Origin: CAYMQB01 sp964392665
GTDB lineage: Bacteria; Hydrothermota; E44-bin80
Length of the DNA: 48,623 nt
Assembly: GCA_964392665.1 (NCBI GenBank)
Contig: CAYMQB010000015.1
Span: forward strand, 1-48,623
Direction: 5' to 3'
Shown here: piece after piece, positions 42,334 through 48,623 of the stretch
How the letters are laid out: each line of letters opens with the position of its first letter
Position numbering within the stretch: position 1 is the stretch's first letter
The notes under the pieces: generated by a model
What the model saw: only the letters and a program-made list of their open reading frames with translations
The model's database searches: none
Told to the model about the DNA's origin: nothing
Program-made: the position numbers and the translations under genes

Positions 42334-43236
42334 TCAAAATTTCCAGGGAGGAGGAAAGGAAAACCATTGGTCAGGGTAACTTTTAACTTTTCTTTCTATC
42401 GTTTGTGCAATTAATTGCGTAAGTTCTCTTATATCTTCCCTTCTATTTTTACCTTTTTTGAACTCGATGATATTTTCAACCTGACTAATATATTTTTTTC
42501 TCGATTCTTTATGATTCCTCACAAAGAACGCGGGCATTATTGGACATCCAGTTACAAGCGAGAGAAATGCCGGACCCTGAGGAAATACCGCCTTCCTACC
42601 AAAAAACTCAACTTCAATTCCCGTGCCACTTATGTCTCTGTCACCTATCAAACCTACAAGATATCCTTTTTTAAGAAATTTCCTTAACTTGAATACCACG
42701 GAAGGATGCTCAAGCGAGACAACTTTCATACCAAAATGCTCTCTATAACGTTTGAATAGCTTGTAAAATGTCTCCCCGGGACCTGCAGATTCTGCAACAC
42801 CAACAATGGGAAAACCAAAGGCAGCAAGAAAATTCGAGCCTACTTCCCAATTTCCTATGTGTGCCGTTATGGCAATGACACCTCTATCGGGTTTCAAAAA
42901 ACCACTGATGCGCTCAACTCCATCAAGTTCTACTAGATTTACAAGCTCTTGTGCACTCATATAACGCAACCTAAGAAAATCGGCGAAATTCCGCGAGTAG
43001 TTAGCAAGTGTTTTGAAGCCACATTTAATGAGACTATACTTTGTGGATTCGGGTTTTATAACCATCAAGGTCTCCAAAATTCCCCGTCGCCTGCCTTTGA
43101 GCAAAACAAAAGCAAGAAAACCAAAGAAAGAACATAGCCAATCGCTTAGAAAACGCGGAACATAGCGAATAATAAGTGCAAGTATGTTTATCGACATCGC
43201 CTTAAGAAAGTCCAGAAAACTCTTATACTCAAACAT
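42334..43236 (-). CDS. LpxL/HtrB-like lysophospholipid or lipid A acyltransferase
   Basis: It transfers acyl chains to lipid A or a related glycolipid at the inner membrane. Seen: an N-terminal membrane segment, the catalytic HxxxxE in AHIGNWEVGS, GLIGDRDISGTGIEVEFFGR and a C-terminal PDQWFSFPPPW segment. The longest frame begins at a TTG at 43302 that is the -35 box of the promoter at 43274-43302. I therefore start at the ATG 43236, which has GGAGAAGGA before it, giving 300 aa. That fits the family's usual length of about 290-310. Enzymes of this family also modify mycobacterial PIMs and other lipids, so lipid A is inferred. Confidence 0.88.
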   Translation of the reverse strand: MFEYKSFLDFLKAMSINILALIIRYVPRFLSDWLCSFFGFLAFVLLKGRRRGILETLMVIKPESTKYSLIKCGFKTLANYSRNFADFLRLRYMSAQELVNLVELDGVERISGFLKPDRGVIAITAHIGNWEVGSNFLAAFGFPIVGVAESAGPGETFYKLFKRYREHFGMKVVSLEHPSVVFKLRKFLKKGYLVGLIGDRDISGTGIEVEFFGRKAVFPQGPAFLSLVTGCPIMPAFFVRNHKESRKKYISQVENIIEFKKGKNRREDIRELTQLIAQTIERKVKSYPDQWFSFPPPWKF

Positions 43237-43273
43237 TTCCTTCTCCAAAAATATTAATCCTATGCATAAAAAT

Positions 43274-43302
43274 AACATAATCAAACTTTTACCTTTTGTC
43301 AA
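43274..43302 (-). promoter_or_regulatory. Sigma70-type promoter of the acyltransferase gene
   Basis: On the minus strand TTGACA (43302-43297), a 17 bp spacer and TATGTT (43279-43274). The first in-frame TTG of the longest open frame is this -35 box. Confidence 0.65.
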
Positions 43303-43327
43303 GAAATTTCACAGGAGTAAATTACCC

Positions 43328-43356
43328 TTGACTTTTCTCGGTAATTATAATATGTT
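43328..43356 (+). promoter_or_regulatory. Sigma70-type promoter of the PAP2 operon, leaderless layout
   Basis: TTGACT (43328-43333), a 17 bp spacer and TATGTT (43351-43356), the same -10 as the divergent acyltransferase promoter. The ATG of the PAP2 gene starts six bases later with no Shine-Dalgarno. A TATAAT at 43346-43351 is only 12 bp from the -35 box. Confidence 0.6.
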
Positions 43357-43362
43357 CAGAAT

Positions 43363-43929
43363 ATGAAAAAATATATCTATCCTCCTTTACTGGCAATTTT
43401 AATGGTTTCGTCGGTAAACATTTTGGCGGAGAACATAGACGAAAAACTATCGAGACAGATAAGTGAAAACCTGTCTTCACCTTTCATGGATAGAACAATG
43501 GATGGTTTCACGACATTGGGTTCATCTGAGGTTACTCCGATTATCCTTGTTGGACTCTATACATTGGGAGATACAAAACTGCAGGAGACGACAAAGCTGT
43601 CAACATATTCGATAGCAGCTGGAATGCTCACCTGCGCGCTAATAAAACTTTCTGTCAATCGGGAAAGACCTTGTGAAACCACCTCCCGTATTAATTCATC
43701 GTTTCCCTCTGGACATTCAACCGGTGCTTTTGCTTTCGCATATGTTTTTGGAAAAAAATATCCGAATGCCAGTATACCACTTTATTTAACGGCAGCTTCC
43801 ATTGCACTTTCAAGAGTTTATCTTGAGAAACATTATATTACCGATGTAATTGCAGGAGCTATCCTCGGTACTACAGCGGGATATTTTGTGATACGAAATG
43901 AACAAACCATATTGAGCATAGAATTTTAG
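43363..43929 (+). CDS. PAP2-family lipid phosphatase
   Basis: It removes phosphate from a lipid phosphate at the membrane, for example undecaprenyl pyrophosphate or phosphatidic acid. The 188-residue product starts with a signal-like segment (about 1-22). It carries all three PAP2 motifs: KLSVNRERP (KxxxxxxRP), FPSGHSTG (PSGH) and SRVYLEKHYITD (SRxxxxxHxxxD). Three further hydrophobic helices surround them. The start has no Shine-Dalgarno but sits six bases after a -10 box, so its mRNA is probably leaderless. Its stop codon is immediately followed by the next ATG, making it the first gene of a six-gene operon. Confidence 0.9.
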   Translation: MKKYIYPPLLAILMVSSVNILAENIDEKLSRQISENLSSPFMDRTMDGFTTLGSSEVTPIILVGLYTLGDTKLQETTKLSTYSIAAGMLTCALIKLSVNRERPCETTSRINSSFPSGHSTGAFAFAYVFGKKYPNASIPLYLTAASIALSRVYLEKHYITDVIAGAILGTTAGYFVIRNEQTILSIEF

Positions 43930-44178
43930 ATGAAATTAAAAGACAGCTGTGAAAGATTTCTTAAGAGTATCGAAGATACGAAATGGATCATTGAACACTT
44001 CGCCTCTATAAAAAAGAAATATAAGGGAGAATTTATTGCCGTTCTTTCCTTCAAGATTGTAGCACACCATAAAAGCATTGATATTTTAATGGACATCGTT
44101 GAAAAAACCTTTCCGGAGGATGTTGAATTCGTTACAACGGAATTCATAGGAGAAAAGGAAATTAAGGTAATACTGTGA
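43930..44178 (+). CDS. Small DUF5678-like protein
   Basis: The 82-residue product has the layout IIEHFASIKKKYKGEFIAVLSFKIVAHHKSIDILMD. This is a helix, a KGEFIAVxxxKIVAHH strand-turn-strand and a helix, as in DUF5678 proteins of bacteria and archaea. Its function is unknown. Its stop overlaps the GTG start of the retropepsin-like gene (GTGA at 44175-44178). That arrangement suggests the two proteins work together, possibly as a toxin-antitoxin-like or regulated-protease pair; this is speculation. Confidence 0.75.
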   Translation: MKLKDSCERFLKSIEDTKWIIEHFASIKKKYKGEFIAVLSFKIVAHHKSIDILMDIVEKTFPEDVEFVTTEFIGEKEIKVIL

Positions 44179-44600
44179 TTATAAAGGGCTATTTTCACAA
44201 AGATATGTCACCATTTGTCGATGTGATGCTTGAAATACCCGAACATAGAATAAAACGAAAGGTCTCATTTCTAATAGACACTGGCTCTCCTAAAACTATA
44301 TTGAGTGAAAGAGATACAAATAAGTTGAAGATCGACTACAAAAAACTTAATGCAGCAAGCGGTAACATAATGGGGCTCGGGGGGATTACGGAAACTTATG
44401 TGCTCAATAAAGTATTCCTTCATTTTTTTACAACTTCAGAAGTTCTCGACTTTCCCCTTGATGAACTACTTGTTTACAGAAACATAATTGAAGATAAGGA
44501 CATAATAAACCAGATTCCAAGTCTGCTTGGCAGAGATGTCCTTAATAAATTTACTCTTAATTTTAACGGACGGACTCGTAATGTTTCACTTGAAAAATGA
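44175..44600 (+). CDS. Retropepsin-like aspartyl protease
   Basis: The 141-residue product carries a retropepsin-type active site, FLIDTGSPKTILSE near 34-47, and a second core segment IPSLLGRDVLNKFTLNF near 115-131. It therefore looks like a soluble cytoplasmic single-domain protease that acts as a dimer. No signal peptide or membrane anchor is visible. It starts at a GTG overlapping the DUF5678-like stop. The targets are unknown. Confidence 0.82.
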   Translation: MIIKGYFHKDMSPFVDVMLEIPEHRIKRKVSFLIDTGSPKTILSERDTNKLKIDYKKLNAASGNIMGLGGITETYVLNKVFLHFFTTSEVLDFPLDELLVYRNIIEDKDIINQIPSLLGRDVLNKFTLNFNGRTRNVSLEK

Positions 44601-44641
44601 CGAAAAAGTCTTCACGCTTTCAAAGATAGACTGGAGCTGAA

Positions 44642-45835
44642 ATGGACATCAAAAAAATTAGAGAGGATTTTCGAATATTAAAAAAGGGCGTAATTTACCT
44701 TGACAGTGCTGCAACATCGTTAACACCTGACAGCGTTGTTAAGGCGGTCGAACGATACTATTTTGATTACAATGCAAACATAGAGAGAGGAGTTTATTCG
44801 TTTTCTCAAGATGCATCCCGTGAGTATGAACTTGCACACCAAAAGATTGCCAATTTTTTTGGAGTTAACGAAACTGAAATAGTATTTACCCGTAACTGCA
44901 CCTATGGAATAAACCTAATTGCAAATGCACTCAGATGGAAAAAGGGTGATAGAATCATTACTACATTACTGGAACACCATTCAAACTATCTTCCCTGGAT
45001 GCGAATAGGTGATAATTATGGAATCGATGTACTAAGAATAAAACCCACAACCCAAGGTTTTTTCGATCTAAGAGAATTCGAAAAGGCAATAGATTCTAAA
45101 ACCAGGATGGTAGCCGTAACACAAGTTTCCAATTGCCTTGGAACAATTCTCCCTATTGCAGAAATTGCAGAAATTGCCCATAAAAAAAACGCTCTTTTAC
45201 TTGTTGATGGAGCACAATCTGCTCCGCATTTTTCCATAAATTTAAGAGAACTTGGATGCGATTTTTTCGCTTGCTCCGGGCACAAAATGCTTGGTCCAAC
45301 CGGAACAGGCATCCTTTTTATAAAGAATGAATTGAGAGATATGTTAGAACCTCTCGAGGTAGGTGGTGGAATGATAAAGAGCGTTGAGCTGGATAGCTAT
45401 TCAGTTGCGGATGGATGGGAAAAATTCGAAGCTGGAACTCCAAATATTGCAGGGGGTATCGCTCTGGGAACGGCAGTTGACTATCTTTCCAAACTCGGAA
45501 TGCAAAACCTGGAGAGATATGAAAGAAATCTAACACAACTAATGATTGAAGGCTTGAAACCTATCAAAGGTTTGACAGTCTTTGGTCCAGAAGAAGCAGA
45601 AAAGAGGACAGGCGTAGTACCATTCAACATCGCACGAATGAGTCCCCACAAGGTAGCATTTATTCTTGATGAAATCGCTAATATTGCTATCCGTTCGGGG
45701 CTACATTGCTGTCATCCGCTGATGAACAATGTATTAAATGAACCAAATGGTACTGCAAGAGCATCCCTCTATTTTTATAACACCAAAGAGGAAGTATCTC
45801 TGTTCATTCAAGCGGTAAAGGAAATCGCCAAATGA
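44642..45835 (+). CDS. SufS/CsdA-family cysteine desulfurase
   Basis: It is a PLP enzyme that takes sulfur from cysteine for iron-sulfur or thio-cofactor synthesis. The 397-residue product has the N-terminal YLDSAATSLTP, LLEHHSNYLPW near 109-119, VDGAQSAPH at 188-196 and PLP lysine 215 (CSGHKMLGPTGTG). The catalytic cysteine is 356 in RSGLHCCHPL; family members usually have HCA here. A GGAG precedes the ATG. No suf or isc scaffold gene is in the operon, so the sulfur acceptor is unknown. Its stop overlaps the next start. Confidence 0.93.
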   Translation: MDIKKIREDFRILKKGVIYLDSAATSLTPDSVVKAVERYYFDYNANIERGVYSFSQDASREYELAHQKIANFFGVNETEIVFTRNCTYGINLIANALRWKKGDRIITTLLEHHSNYLPWMRIGDNYGIDVLRIKPTTQGFFDLREFEKAIDSKTRMVAVTQVSNCLGTILPIAEIAEIAHKKNALLLVDGAQSAPHFSINLRELGCDFFACSGHKMLGPTGTGILFIKNELRDMLEPLEVGGGMIKSVELDSYSVADGWEKFEAGTPNIAGGIALGTAVDYLSKLGMQNLERYERNLTQLMIEGLKPIKGLTVFGPEEAEKRTGVVPFNIARMSPHKVAFILDEIANIAIRSGLHCCHPLMNNVLNEPNGTARASLYFYNTKEEVSLFIQAVKEIAK

Positions 45836-46161
45836 TAAAAAGCATAAAACTTAACGGGCAAGATTTCGAAATATCGATAATTGGACTGTGTCATAAAGGT
45901 GATTTCGGGAACTATAAATTGAATTTCACACAAAAAATGTCCTTCGACCTGGAGGCGATGTCAAAAAAGCTGAAACACACCTTTGAAATCGATAAACTCC
46001 ATAGACTCTTTATGATCATCAGGAAAGAACCTATATCCATCTCAATTGCAAAGCACGGTAAGATTATGCTGGAGAATGTAAAACCTGACGAACCCGAGGT
46101 TGCCTTCGGAATTGCCAAGATCGTGCTTGAGACTATCCCGGGATACGAGAAAACTGATTAA
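45832..46161 (+). CDS. Conserved-looking small protein of unknown function
   Basis: I do not recognise this 109-residue soluble protein. It has no signal peptide or membrane segment. It alternates beta strands and helices (IKLNGQDFEISIIGLCHKGD near the start, ISIAKHGKIMLENVKPDE near 74-91). It starts with an ATGA overlap to the desulfurase stop (45832-45835), so it may be a desulfurase partner. It contains one cysteine (residue 20), which could act as a sulfur acceptor, but this is a guess. Confidence 0.65.
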   Translation: MIKSIKLNGQDFEISIIGLCHKGDFGNYKLNFTQKMSFDLEAMSKKLKHTFEIDKLHRLFMIIRKEPISISIAKHGKIMLENVKPDEPEVAFGIAKIVLETIPGYEKTD

Positions 46162-46191
46162 ATCTTCCTTTACAAAAGGGTTTATTAGAAA

Positions 46192-47181
46192 ATGAAGAAA
46201 CTTCTACCGGTTTTTATCATTCTAATCGTGCTTGCCGTTGCGCTTCTCTCCCTTAAGGGAAGAACAACAAAACCTTTCGAAGAAACCTTTCTATATTTCG
46301 ATACATTCGTGAAACTGACGTTTTATCCAGAACCTGGACTGGACACAAAGGTAATTATGGATAATGTGCGAAAGGAACTTGAAAGAATAGATAATCTCTA
46401 TGGATATGGGAAAACAAGTCTGTCTGACGAGTTTAAAAAGGTGCGGAAATCTAAGATTACAGAAGAAGAAAATTATTTGTTAAAGAAAAGTCAGTTTGTT
46501 TCGAATATTACCGGTGGTGCATTCGACATAACGATTGGTACTCTTGAAGATGTGTGGGGATTTAGAGGGAACAACCCACACGTTCCCCAGAAAGTGGAAT
46601 TAGAAAAAGCTCTTAAGAAAACAGGATATTCAAAGATTCTCCTCGATGACAGTACAGTTTCTTTGCAGCATGACAGTCTGATAATAGATTTTGGAGGTAT
46701 TTCAAAAGGTTATGCAGTAGACATAATAGTAGATATGCTAAAAAAGCAAGGAATAAAAGCAGGGATCGTCGATGCCGGTGGTGACCTCAAAGTTTTCGGG
46801 AAAAAACCCGATAAGGAGAAATGGATAATCGGCATACGGCATCCTGAAAGAAAAGGAACTGTCATAAAACAATTTAGTGTTTCCGAAACAGCTGTTGCAA
46901 CAAGTGGTAATTATGAAAGATGCTTTATGGAGAATGGGAAAAAATACCATCACATACTTGACCCAAAAACAGGGTATCCAGCAAACAGATGTTTAAGTGT
47001 AACAATTGTCTCAAAACAGGCTATCTTAGCAGATGCACTTGCAACCGGAATATTCATTATGGGTCCCGAAGATGGAATGAAGCTAATCGAAACTATTCCA
47101 AATCTTGAAGGTGTAATTATGTATAAAGAGGGTGGCAATTTTAAGATCTTAAACTCAAAAGGAATATTCTTACGAGAATAG
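46192..47181 (+). CDS. apbE: FAD:protein FMN transferase
   Basis: It attaches FMN through a phosphoester to Thr or Ser of exported flavoproteins such as NqrC, RnfG or related subunits. The 329-residue product has an N-terminal signal or anchor segment (about 4-20) and FLYFDTFVKL near 33-42. It also has DFGGISKGYAVD near 167-178, IVDAGGDLKVFG and the metal-binding HHILDPKTGYPA. All family signatures are intact. It follows the 109-residue gene by 30 bp with no clear Shine-Dalgarno. No Nqr or Rnf target is in the window. Confidence 0.94.
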   Translation: MKKLLPVFIILIVLAVALLSLKGRTTKPFEETFLYFDTFVKLTFYPEPGLDTKVIMDNVRKELERIDNLYGYGKTSLSDEFKKVRKSKITEEENYLLKKSQFVSNITGGAFDITIGTLEDVWGFRGNNPHVPQKVELEKALKKTGYSKILLDDSTVSLQHDSLIIDFGGISKGYAVDIIVDMLKKQGIKAGIVDAGGDLKVFGKKPDKEKWIIGIRHPERKGTVIKQFSVSETAVATSGNYERCFMENGKKYHHILDPKTGYPANRCLSVTIVSKQAILADALATGIFIMGPEDGMKLIETIPNLEGVIMYKEGGNFKILNSKGIFLRE

Positions 47182-47415
47182 ACAATGCAAAATAGTCTGC
47201 CATTCATAACAGAGAATGTATGCTGTGACTGTGAAACTGATACTAAAAGTTATGATAGTATATGTCAATATGAGATTGCTTCATCTGTCAATATGTTAAG
47301 TTTCTTCGCAATGACGAAGGTGGATGTGTCATTGCGAATACACTCCCATACGCACTACCGAAGCAATCCCATAGTCACCGAGATGAGGGGTTGATATCTA
47401 ATCTGGAGGATTAAT
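47182..47415. repeat. Intergenic gap with paired inverted repeats
   Basis: The gap after apbE holds two GTCATTGCGAG-type units in opposite orientation. They are GAGATTGCTTC...TTCGCAATGAC at 47272-47315 and GTCATTGCGAA...GAAGCAATCCC at 47328-47370. A 12-base centre separates them. RNA or DNA could fold into a long stem. No gene is visible. GGAGGATT just before 47416 is the ribosome-binding site of the next gene. Confidence 0.7.
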
Positions 47416-48402
47416 ATGAAAGAAGCATTGTATTATGAAAAATTGGAGGACGAGAAAATACGTTGTAACCTTTGTTTTCATAAATGCCTGCTTTCACCGG
47501 GTCAAACAGGTTTGTGCATGGGGAGAAAAAATGTCCACGGAAAGCTGATTGCAACAAACTATGGGAAAACCACAACAGTCGGAATGGACCCAATAGAGAA
47601 AAAACCATTATATCATTTTCATCCGGGTGTAAATATCCTCTCCATTGCACCAAACGGTTGTAATCTTCAGTGTCCTTTTTGCCAGAACGCAGAAATCTCT
47701 CAAGAAGAAATACAAACAACCGATATCTCGCCCCGCGAGCTTATACGTCTCTGCGAAAAGCACAATTCTATTGGCGTTGCATACACATACACCGAACCCC
47801 TAATATGGTATGAATTTCTGCTGGATGCTGGAAGAGAACTTAAAGCCGCGGGTTTCAAAAACGTCCTTGTAACAAACGGAATCATAGAGAAACAACCACT
47901 CGAGCAACTCCTTCCACTGATAGACGCAATGAATATCGACTTGAAATCGATTAGAGACAACTTCTACAAAAAAATCGTGAAGGGAGACCTTGCTTCCGTT
48001 TTGAGAACAATACAGTTGGCACACAAATCCTGTCACATCGAGCTGACGAATCTGCTAATTACCGATATAAACGACAGTGATAAGGATATCCAGGACATTA
48101 TCGACTGGGTTTACAGACTCTGTCCTTCTATTCCACTACACTTTTCAAGATATTTTCCTCATTACAAAATGAATAATCCTCCAACCCCTCAGGAGCGTCT
48201 CGAGTTTGCATACCGTAGAGGTAAGGAAAAACTTGATTTTGTATATGTCGGAAACATCTATTTACCGGATGCAAGCAATACATACTGCCCTGACTGTGGA
48301 AATTTGATTGTTAAAAGAAATGCACACTACGGAGCAGAAATACTTGGTTTGGAAAAACATAAGTGCAATAAGTGTGGAAAACAGATAAATATCGTTCAAT
48401 GA
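47416..48402 (+). CDS. AmmeMemoRadiSam-type radical SAM enzyme (PflA-like)
   Basis: It is a radical SAM protein of the family linked with AmmeMemoRadiSam systems and glycyl-radical-activase-like proteins. The 328-residue product has four N-terminal cysteines (17, 20, 24, 34). The iron-sulfur motif CNLQCPFC follows, with cysteines 82, 86 and 89. Near the C-terminus a zinc-ribbon-like pair CPDC and CNKC appears. It also has VTNGIIEKQPLEQ and DIDLKS-like NMIDLKS segments. AmmeMemoRadiSam A and B partners are not in the window. Its actual substrate is unknown. GGAGGATT lies just upstream. Confidence 0.9.
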   Translation: MKEALYYEKLEDEKIRCNLCFHKCLLSPGQTGLCMGRKNVHGKLIATNYGKTTTVGMDPIEKKPLYHFHPGVNILSIAPNGCNLQCPFCQNAEISQEEIQTTDISPRELIRLCEKHNSIGVAYTYTEPLIWYEFLLDAGRELKAAGFKNVLVTNGIIEKQPLEQLLPLIDAMNIDLKSIRDNFYKKIVKGDLASVLRTIQLAHKSCHIELTNLLITDINDSDKDIQDIIDWVYRLCPSIPLHFSRYFPHYKMNNPPTPQERLEFAYRRGKEKLDFVYVGNIYLPDASNTYCPDCGNLIVKRNAHYGAEILGLEKHKCNKCGKQINIVQ

Positions 48403-48623
48403 AACATTGATGTCATTGCGAGTCCCTCTACCTACTCGTCTTATGCGAAGCAATCGCAAGGAACCGAACCATGAACAAAAGCGAAAAACAGATTAAAACA
48501 GGCTCCAAATAAAAGAAAATAGAATTAGTTGAGAATATGAACCCGGAATGGAGAGATTTATATGATGAATTATGAGATTGCCACAGGGCTAAAGCCCTTC
48601 GCAATGACACGTGGTGGCGGTCA
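48403..48623. repeat. Terminal gap with two GTCATTGCGAG-type repeats
   Basis: The last 221 bp hold a direct copy (GTCATTGCGAG...GAAGCAATCGC, 48412-48457) and a reverse copy (GAGATTGCC...TTCGCAATGAC, 48574-48608). The reverse copy contains GGGCTAAAGCCC, a perfect short hairpin at 48586-48597. No gene is visible before the window ends. Confidence 0.7.

Noticed and set aside
43346..43351. Perfect TATAAT as the -10 of the PAP2 promoter
   Set aside because: It is only 12 bp from TTGACT. TATGTT at 43351-43356 has the 17 bp spacing found at every other promoter. Both give an extremely short leader.
47272..48608. CRISPR array
   Set aside because: The repeats differ in orientation and spacing, are separated by a whole gene, and there are no cas genes.

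Overview
This 48.6 kb window is ordinary chromosomal DNA from an AT-rich, Gram-negative-type bacterium. Signs of an outer membrane are a lipid A acyltransferase-like protein, a lipoprotein and probable outer-membrane barrel proteins. Several exported propeller proteins end in FlgD/sorting-type Ig domains, a style common in the FCB superphylum and neighbouring candidate phyla (WOR-3-like lineages). That placement is an inference, because no rRNA is present. There is no phage, CRISPR array, transposase, tRNA or rRNA. The genes are small operons of core metabolism, envelope functions and lineage-specific exported proteins.

Region by region. 0.1-6.7 kb (+): an isocitrate/isopropylmalate-type dehydrogenase, two translationally coupled envelope proteins and the primosomal helicase PriA. 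6.7-9.6 kb (+): a promoter, a broken PilZ-like reading frame, a PurF-like protein whose glutaminase residues are all missing, and a GuaA that is only the ATP-pyrophosphatase half. 9.6-13.9 kb (-): tsaD, a CdaR/YbbR protein, a small membrane protein, an MsmX/UgpC-type ATPase and accD, reading from a promoter upstream of accD. 14.0-18.2 kb (+): aldehyde dehydrogenase, HisC-type aminotransferase, phosphate acyltransferase and a small integral membrane protein. 18.3-24.5 kb (-): a secreted regulator-propeller protein, then a four-gene glycan operon. 24.6-28.7 kb (-): an MFS transporter, lysine 6-aminotransferase and a propeller lipoprotein.

28.9-36.7 kb (+): pyruvate phosphate dikinase, an MscS channel fused to a cyclic-nucleotide-binding domain, an archaeal-lipid-type UbiA prenyltransferase, an NHL propeller protein and its coupled barrel-like partner. 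36.7-43.2 kb (-): hslV, a 1008-residue GGDEF-ATPase-TPR protein, guaB and an LpxL-like acyltransferase. 43.4-48.4 kb (+): a tight operon of PAP2 phosphatase, DUF5678-like protein, retropepsin-like protease, cysteine desulfurase, an unknown 109-residue protein and ApbE, followed by an AmmeMemoRadiSam-type radical SAM enzyme.

Thirteen intergenic TTGAC(A/T) boxes each have a plausible -10 box at exactly 17 bp. These promoters correct several long N-terminal extensions that open-reading-frame calling would produce, and they imply that accD and the PAP2 gene are leaderless. Three families of small dispersed repeats occupy the intergenic gaps. I saw no classical U-tract terminator.

The most interesting items are the glutaminase-dead PurF beside a glutaminase-less GuaA, a hairpin element placed exactly three bases after two unrelated stop codons, the digeranylgeranylglyceryl-phosphate-synthase-like enzyme in a bacterium, the leaderless promoters, and the DUF5678-protease-desulfurase-ApbE operon.
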